Source: Streptomyces clavuligerus
GTDB lineage: Bacteria; Actinomycetota; Actinomycetes; Streptomycetales; Streptomycetaceae
NCBI RefSeq assembly: GCF_005519465.1
Contig: NZ_CP027858.1
Span: forward strand, 3,286,001 to 3,350,000
Length of the DNA: 64,000 bases
Direction: 5' to 3'
This document shows positions 58,625 to 64,000 of this stretch, one piece after another. The notes under the pieces were generated by a model. It had not been told where the DNA came from. It made no database searches and saw only the letters and a program-made list of their open reading frames with translations. Both the position numbers and the translations under genes were made by a program. Positions within the stretch are counted from its first letter, which is position 1. Each line of letters begins with the position of its first letter.

Positions 58625-60931
58625 CTAGCGGCCGAGGCGCCCGCGCACCATGCCGACCATGGAGTTCAGCTCCGCGATCCGCATCCGCTTGGCGGCGAGG
58701 AAGAAGACGGCCAGCAGCACGATCCCGCCGCCCGCGAGCGCCGCGAGCGAGCCGAGGGCGCCGCGGCCGAGGGTCTGGAGCACGAAGTAGCTGATCGCCC
58801 CCGCCGCCGCGGCGGCGGGCAGCGCGGCGATGGAGAGCCGGGCGTAGGTCCGCAGGACATGGGCCCCGTCCAGATCGCCGCCGAGGCGACGCTTGAGCCG
58901 GCGCCAGGCGACACCGACGCCGACCATGTAGGCGAGGCCGTAGGCCGCCGCCATGCCGACGACCGCCCAGCGGGCGGGCAGCACCAGGAAGGCGAGGGTG
59001 GAGGCGGCGGCGTTGACGGCGGCGACGATCACGGTGTTGTAGAACGGCGTCCGGGTGTCCTCGTAGGCGTAGAAGCCGCGGAGGACGACGTACTGCACGG
59101 AGTAGGGGATCAGTCCGAGGCCGAAGGCCATCAGAGTGAATCCGATGCCCTGGGCGCCGCCACCGGACCCCGCGAAGAGCAGGGTGGCCATCGGAAGGCC
59201 GAGGGCGAGGAAGGCGAAGGCACAGGGCACGATGGCGACGGCCGAGGTGCGCAGCCCGTAGGAGATGTCGTCGCGGACCGCCGCGTGGTCGCCGTCGTGG
59301 GCCGCCCGGGAGATCCTGGGCAGGACGGCCGTCATCACGGAGACGGTGATGATGGCCTGTGGCATCTGCCAGAGCAGCAGCGCGTACTGGTACGCGGTGA
59401 TACCGGCGCCCTCGTGGCCGTCCTTGACGGCCTGGGTCCCGGCCCAGGTGGCGAGCTGGGTGACGACGATCAGGCCGAGCTGGTTGGCGAGGACGAAGAA
59501 GAAGGTCCACTTCGCGAGCCCCATCGCCTTGCCCAGGCCCTGGCCCTTCCAGTCGAAGCGCAGCCGGAGGGAGAAGCCCGCGTCCCGGAGGTAGGGGAAC
59601 ATCGCCAGCGCCTGGACGACGAGTCCGAGCAGGGTGCCGATGCCCAGCAGCCGCACCCCCTCCGGGGTGATCGTGGCCTCGGTGACTTCGGTCGTGGTGA
59701 AGCCGCCGAAGGCCCAGATGAAGGCGGTGAAGGTCGCGATGACCACGATGTTGTTGAGGACCGGGGTCCACATCATCGCGCCGAAGCGGCCACGGGCGTT
59801 GAGGATCTGTCCGAGCACCACATGCAGCCCCATGAAGAACATGGTCGGGATGCAGTACTGGGCGAAGGTGACCGCCACCTCCATGCGCTGCGGATCGGAG
59901 GCGATGGAGTCGGACATCATCCGGATGAGCAGCGGGGCGGCCAGCACACAGATGGTGGTGACACCGGCGAGCAGGACGACCACGAGGGTCAGCAGCCGGT
60001 TGGCGTAGGCCACGCCGCCGTCGTCGTCGTTCTTCATCGCCCGGACGAGCTGAGGGATGAAGACCGAGTTGAGGGCGCCGCCGCCGACGAGGACGTAGAT
60101 CATCGTCGGCAGGGCGTAGGCGACCTGGTAGGAGTCGTTGAGGGTGCTGACGCCGATGGCGGCGGCCATCACGAGCGCCCGCAGAAAGCCGGTGATCCGG
60201 GAGACGATCGTGCCCGCCGCCATCACCGCGCTCGACTTGAGCAGGCTGGATGCCTTGCCGCCCGAACCCTTGGGAGCCGGGGGGGCGGCCGGGGCCGCAG
60301 GGGGCGCGGGGGCCTCCGGCGCCGCTGTGGGCGCGGGCACGGTCCGCTCCGCGACCTGCTGGTCCCGGAAGAGATGGGCGAAGGCGTCCGGCTCCGGCTC
60401 CCGCTCGCCCGCCTGTGTCACCAGATCGTCGACGCCCGTGTACTGGGTGGTCCGGGCGTCGTCGCCGTAGGGCAGATGACGGGAGGGACCGGCGGGCTCG
60501 GGCGGCGGGGTCTGGGCCCATACCCGGGGGTCGGGGGCATACTGCGGTGCCGGGGGCTGCTGATAGAGCGGCTGGGGTTCCTGGTAGGTGCCCGGCGGGG
60601 GCGGCGGATGGGAGGCGCGGTCGTACAGCGCCTCCGTCACCGGGTCCTGAGCGGACAGGTCCTGGCTCCGGTAGGGGTCCTGGGCATAGGCGTCCTGCAC
60701 ATAGGGATCGTGGGCGTAGACGTCCTGGGGGTAGCCCGGCGGGGGTGCGTCCTGGGGGTAGCCCCCCGGGTGCTGGACACCCTGCTGATAGGGCCCCTGG
60801 GCATAGGGGTCGTACCCCTGGGCATAGAGGTCGTCCTGCGGGGAGGGGTCGGGTGCGGGCTGCGGCGGGACCTGGCCTGCCGGGTCCATCCCCGGGCCCT
60901 GACCGCGGTCACCGTCGTACGGCGCGTTCAT
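58625..60931 (-). CDS. murJ: Lipid II flippase MurJ (MviN)
   Basis: 768 residues. A ~215-residue disordered N-terminus rich in Pro, Gln, Tyr, Asp and Ala (YAQDPYxxQD-like repeats) precedes the 14-segment MOP-fold flippase with SSAVMAAGTIVSRITGFLRALVMAA and VVGGGALNSVFIPQLVRAM. It flips lipid II to the outside for peptidoglycan synthesis. The pseudokinase normally part of the mycobacterial protein is encoded separately just downstream. Confidence 0.94.
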   Translation of the reverse strand: MNAPYDGDRGQGPGMDPAGQVPPQPAPDPSPQDDLYAQGYDPYAQGPYQQGVQHPGGYPQDAPPPGYPQDVYAHDPYVQDAYAQDPYRSQDLSAQDPVTEALYDRASHPPPPPGTYQEPQPLYQQPPAPQYAPDPRVWAQTPPPEPAGPSRHLPYGDDARTTQYTGVDDLVTQAGEREPEPDAFAHLFRDQQVAERTVPAPTAAPEAPAPPAAPAAPPAPKGSGGKASSLLKSSAVMAAGTIVSRITGFLRALVMAAAIGVSTLNDSYQVAYALPTMIYVLVGGGALNSVFIPQLVRAMKNDDDGGVAYANRLLTLVVVLLAGVTTICVLAAPLLIRMMSDSIASDPQRMEVAVTFAQYCIPTMFFMGLHVVLGQILNARGRFGAMMWTPVLNNIVVIATFTAFIWAFGGFTTTEVTEATITPEGVRLLGIGTLLGLVVQALAMFPYLRDAGFSLRLRFDWKGQGLGKAMGLAKWTFFFVLANQLGLIVVTQLATWAGTQAVKDGHEGAGITAYQYALLLWQMPQAIITVSVMTAVLPRISRAAHDGDHAAVRDDISYGLRTSAVAIVPCAFAFLALGLPMATLLFAGSGGGAQGIGFTLMAFGLGLIPYSVQYVVLRGFYAYEDTRTPFYNTVIVAAVNAAASTLAFLVLPARWAVVGMAAAYGLAYMVGVGVAWRRLKRRLGGDLDGAHVLRTYARLSIAALPAAAAAGAISYFVLQTLGRGALGSLAALAGGGIVLLAVFFLAAKRMRIAELNSMVGMVRGRLGR

Positions 60932-60976
60932 TGCTACCCCACCTCATCGTCCCGGGCCGGCCGGCCACGACATCGC

Positions 60977-63382
60977 TCAACGGTCCACTTTCTCACCCGT
61001 GCCCGACGGCTTGCCGTTTTCCGGACCGGTGTCCGGTGTCGGGTCACTCGGCTGCCCGGGATCGGGGCCGTCGATACCGCCCTCGGGGCGCTGTCCGCCG
61101 TCCGGGGCACCCTCCTGGGCCGCTGCCGCTCCGGACCCCTCGGCGGTACTGCCGCTGTCGTCCGGCTCCGGTCCGTCCGCCATCGGCTGCTCCTGTGCCG
61201 CCGCCCGCTTGCGCTGGGTGTACATCCGGACACCGGCGAGGACGAGAAGCAGTACGCCGCCCGCGATGACGAGCATCACCGTCGGAGTGATCTCGGAGAC
61301 CTTGACGGTGAACTCCATCTCCTGACCGTAGGGCTTGTTGTCCTCGGTGAAGAGCTGGGCCCTCATCCGCACCTGGCCGTTGGCGTTGGCCATGGCGTCG
61401 AATTTCACGGACTCGCTGTGACCGGCCTGGATCTCGATGGGGCGGCTGGCGACGTTCTCCTCGCCGTCGAGGCTGAGCCGGGCCGCGTTGTCGGAGCTGA
61501 GACGCAGGACCAGCCGGTCCACGTCCTGCATCAGCCGGTTCTGCACGGTGATCGGGATGGTCGCGCTCCGCCCCGAGAGCGTGATCTGCGACTTCTCGAT
61601 CAGCCGCACCTGCTCGGTGAGCACCTGGAGGTTGTCCCGGACGGAGGTGCGGTACTCCTGTGCCTCGGTGGGACGGCCGCGCCAGGACGTGGACATCTCC
61701 CGGTCGATGGCCCGGCCGAAGGGCGTCTCCACCCGGTCCTTCTGGGTGAGGATCACCGAGAACCGGTTCAGGTCGTCCTGGGTGTTCCTGATGTCCTGGA
61801 ACGCCTGCACCGGCAGCTCCTGGCGGCGCAGCGCCTCGGGATAGCGCGCGGTGGACGGCACCCGGGTCGTGGCGTCGGGGTCGGGCTTGAACGCCGCGGC
61901 ACCGGGCAGGTCCAGCGGCTGGGTCCAGCGCTGCGGCCCCAGCGCGAGCAGCGCGGCGGCCATGGACCGGGCCTGGGAGGTGGTCGGCGTCCGCTGCGGG
62001 GCGACCACCAGGCTCCGCTGCTTGTCGGTGTCCTGGAGGGTCACCGCCAGCGTCTGGGCGAGGAAATCCTGCACGGCCAGGGTCGCCCTGCCGCTGTCGA
62101 GCATGTCGCCCTGGAACGCCTTGGAGAGCCGGGAGTCGGCGACCACCGCGGTGGTGCCGCCCCCGATCGGCCGGGCCGCGCTGGCCGTGTAGTTCAGCTG
62201 GTCCCGGAGGCTGTCCCCCCGGGTGATGATCTTGTCTGCTCCCGCAGAGGTGGCGACCTTCACGATCGAGGAGTCGATGGCCCCCTCCACCGGCCAGGCG
62301 AAGTCGGTCGAGGGCTTGACGTGCAGCAGCGTCTCCACCGTGGACGCGGAGACCGAGGTGGCCTGCTGGAGCTGCTTGAGCGAACCGGAGACGTTCTTGC
62401 CCCGGTGTGCCAGCGAGGCGAGGTCGGGATCGGCGTAGGGCAGCGCCACGACCTTGGCGCCCTTGACGGCCGCCTGGAGATCACTCATCCACGTCTTGGC
62501 CAGCTCCTGGTTCCGGCCCGGGACGGTGCCCTCGCCGTCCTCCCGCTTGACCCGGTAGCCGTCGGCCATCGCGGCCACACCGGCCAGCAGATCCGGATCG
62601 ATCACCCAGGTGACCGGAAGCTCCCGGCCGAGGGAGACCATCTGCCCCAGCCTGCCGTCCGGCGCGATCTCCCGCGCCAGCGACTCATCCTCGAAGACCG
62701 GGGGCTGCTCGTTGCCGGAGCCGGTCTCCGAGGTCAGATGGGTGGACGAGATCAGCGGCCAGAGATAGGTGAGGCGGGTCTTCTTCTCCAGCGCCTCGGG
62801 CTGCCAGGGGAGGAAGGTCCGCTCGATACCGAGGACCTGGCTGTAGGACTGCGAGCCGGGGCTGCCCGAGAGGGCCACCCCGAGCTGGTAGACGCCGTTG
62901 TCCCCGAGGTTCAGCTCGTCGACCGGGACCCGGAGGGAGAAGTCCCGGCTCACCCCGGAGGCGAGGCGGGGCAGCTTGACGGTGAAGGAGTCATCGACGG
63001 GGGTGCCGTCGTAGTCGGGATGGAAGTCCTCCCGCTGCGCCGCCCTGTCGATCCCGGTCCTGCCATAGATCTGGGGCCCCACCCGCAGGGCGACCTCGGC
63101 ATCGGTGACGGGCTGCTTCCCCTTGTTGACCACGGTGCCGGTGACCGTGAGTGTCTCCCCCGCCACCGGAGCCATGGGCTGAAGTGTGGTGAGGGACACA
63201 TCCACGGTGCTCGCGTCCGACGGAGCCTGCGGTCCGGCGTGCGCGGGGGAGGCCGCCATCCCGCCCAGCAGCCCCGCCGTGAGGGGCACCCCGAGGAGCG
63301 CCGAGGCGGTACGGCGCAGCCACCGGCGGGCCGGAGAGGGGGAAGGAATCCCCTGGAAGACTGCCGCCTCGGCCACGCGCAC
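60977..63382 (-). CDS. Exported DUF6049 family protein
   Basis: 801 residues from GTG 63382 (GAGGGA upstream); GTG 63376 is possible. A long signal peptide (about residues 1-50, ending SPAHA) is followed by a beta-sandwich part (LTVTGTVVNKGKQPVTDAEV), a large extracellular domain, one C-terminal membrane segment (about residues 715-735) and an acidic Gly/Pro tail inside. The type I topology and place next to murJ suggest a cell-wall role; unproven. Confidence 0.86.
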   Translation of the reverse strand: MRVAEAAVFQGIPSPSPARRWLRRTASALLGVPLTAGLLGGMAASPAHAGPQAPSDASTVDVSLTTLQPMAPVAGETLTVTGTVVNKGKQPVTDAEVALRVGPQIYGRTGIDRAAQREDFHPDYDGTPVDDSFTVKLPRLASGVSRDFSLRVPVDELNLGDNGVYQLGVALSGSPGSQSYSQVLGIERTFLPWQPEALEKKTRLTYLWPLISSTHLTSETGSGNEQPPVFEDESLAREIAPDGRLGQMVSLGRELPVTWVIDPDLLAGVAAMADGYRVKREDGEGTVPGRNQELAKTWMSDLQAAVKGAKVVALPYADPDLASLAHRGKNVSGSLKQLQQATSVSASTVETLLHVKPSTDFAWPVEGAIDSSIVKVATSAGADKIITRGDSLRDQLNYTASAARPIGGGTTAVVADSRLSKAFQGDMLDSGRATLAVQDFLAQTLAVTLQDTDKQRSLVVAPQRTPTTSQARSMAAALLALGPQRWTQPLDLPGAAAFKPDPDATTRVPSTARYPEALRRQELPVQAFQDIRNTQDDLNRFSVILTQKDRVETPFGRAIDREMSTSWRGRPTEAQEYRTSVRDNLQVLTEQVRLIEKSQITLSGRSATIPITVQNRLMQDVDRLVLRLSSDNAARLSLDGEENVASRPIEIQAGHSESVKFDAMANANGQVRMRAQLFTEDNKPYGQEMEFTVKVSEITPTVMLVIAGGVLLLVLAGVRMYTQRKRAAAQEQPMADGPEPDDSGSTAEGSGAAAAQEGAPDGGQRPEGGIDGPDPGQPSDPTPDTGPENGKPSGTGEKVDR

Positions 63383-63575
63383 GTCCGTCCCTCGTCGTCT
63401 GTTGCGGTTGGTCGCAGTCACCGGGTCCGGTCGCCGGACCCTGGTCGCGTCCACGCATGGTAACGAGGTGCGCCCCGCGGAGGTGCCGCGGACCGCTTCA
63501 CAAGATCGCAACGGCTGTCCGCTCCTGCGGCGCGGGCTTCCGCCGCGGAGGGAGGTCCGGACGGGCGGAGGGACG

Positions 63576-63592
63576 TACCCTGTTCTGTTGTG
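63576..63592 (+). promoter_or_regulatory. Candidate -10 element of a leaderless gene
   Basis: TACCCT at 63576-63581 is 8 bases before the GTG start at 63590, and no ribosome site sits at normal distance. Transcription could start at or next to the start codon. Confidence 0.4.
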
Positions 63593-64000
63593 CCGAACGC
63601 CAATGACAACACCTCCACCCCCCTGAGCCAGGTGCAGCACCGCGCGGTCGCGGAACTACTGCGGGTAGCGCCGGTGGCCGACGATCTCGCCCGCCGTTTC
63701 CAGGAGGCGGGATTCCGCCTTGCCCTGGTCGGCGGCTCCGTGCGGGACGCCCTGCTCGGTCGGCTCGGCAACGATCTGGACTTCACCACCGATGCCCGCC
63801 CCGAGGACGTCCTGAGGATCATGCGCCCCTGGGCGGACTCGATCTGGGACGTGGGTATCGCCTTCGGCACGGTCGGCTCCCAGAAGGGCGGCTACCAGAT
63901 CGAGGTCACGACCTACCGCTCCGAGGCGTACGACAGGACCTCCCGCAAGCCCGAGGTGGCCTACGGCGACTCGATCGAGGACGACCTCGTCCGCCGTGAC
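63590..64000 (+). CDS. tRNA CCA-adding nucleotidyltransferase, N-terminal part (3' end outside window)
   Basis: 137 codons seen from GTG 63590. The nucleotidyltransferase motif LVGGSVRDALLGRLGNDLDFTTDARPEDV with the DxD (DLDFTT) metal site and GTVGSQKGGYQIEVTTYR matches class II CCA-adding enzymes/poly(A)-polymerase family. It adds or repairs the CCA end of tRNAs, needed here for tRNA-Ala, which lacks an encoded CCA. Divergent from the DUF6049 gene. Confidence 0.93.
   Translation, partial: MPNANDNTSTPLSQVQHRAVAELLRVAPVADDLARRFQEAGFRLALVGGSVRDALLGRLGNDLDFTTDARPEDVLRIMRPWADSIWDVGIAFGTVGSQKGGYQIEVTTYRSEAYDRTSRKPEVAYGDSIEDDLVRRD

Noticed and set aside
58460..63463. 1667-codon open frame on the plus strand
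   Set aside because: It is antisense to the pseudokinase, murJ and DUF6049 genes, all with clear homology; its length comes from third-position GC bias.

Overview
The window is chromosomal DNA from a very GC-rich actinomycete. The gene order gyrA-gyrB-DUF721-recF-gnd-dnaN-oriC-dnaA-rpmH-rnpA-yidD-yidC-jag-rsmG-parA-parB is the Streptomyces origin region. GTG/TTG starts, class E sortases, CrgA, a SARP regulator and Streptomyces-type DnaA boxes agree. A clavaminate synthase of 324 residues with H144, E146, H279 and R293 matches CAS1 of Streptomyces clavuligerus as I remember it, and the genes around it match the published cas1/cvm clavam cluster. The organism is therefore very probably S. clavuligerus. 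No database search was run.

Layout. 1-8961: cell-envelope and division block (3' end of a PASTA Ser/Thr kinase, three class E sortases, a lone glutamine amidotransferase, DUF881, crgA, rhomboid protease, cyclophilin, DUF5324). 8962-18417: accessory stretch with long low-complexity spacers, a secreted protein-arginine deiminase homologue, an alpha/beta hydrolase, a ~1.1 kb degenerate repeat island, a secreted asparaginase-type Ntn hydrolase, and a divergent MocR regulator/LysE exporter pair. 18418-30570: clavam cluster (cvm7 regulator, cvm3, cvm2, cvm1, cas1, cvm4, cvm5, cvm6). 30676-33766: tRNA-Ala, an HTH protein and a Ser/Thr kinase, a 44-residue DLW-39 protein and tRNA-Ile. 33848-46877: gyrase genes, replication genes, oriC, dnaA and rpmH. 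46896-53574: RNase P protein, membrane insertion, rsmG, parAB and parS. 53602-64000: trxA-trxB-anti-sigma-sigM, a membrane pseudokinase, murJ, DUF6049 and the start of the tRNA CCA-adding enzyme gene, an order also seen in mycobacteria.

How the genes work together. The origin block couples replication initiation (DnaA, oriC, DnaN, gyrase) to segregation (ParA, ParB, four parS sites). The cas1/cvm genes are expected to turn deoxyguanidinoproclavaminate, via clavaminate, into 5S clavams; cvm7 is the likely activator. The flanking envelope genes (sortases, CrgA, PASTA kinase, MurJ, pseudokinase) concern wall growth and surface display.

Most notable points: a clavam cluster sits about 14 kb from oriC; Cvm1 has Gln where aldo/keto reductases carry the catalytic Tyr; a secreted protein has complete animal-type peptidylarginine deiminase motifs; four consensus DnaA boxes lie just behind crgA, 37 kb from oriC; and several repeat-rich spacers occur only in the accessory part.
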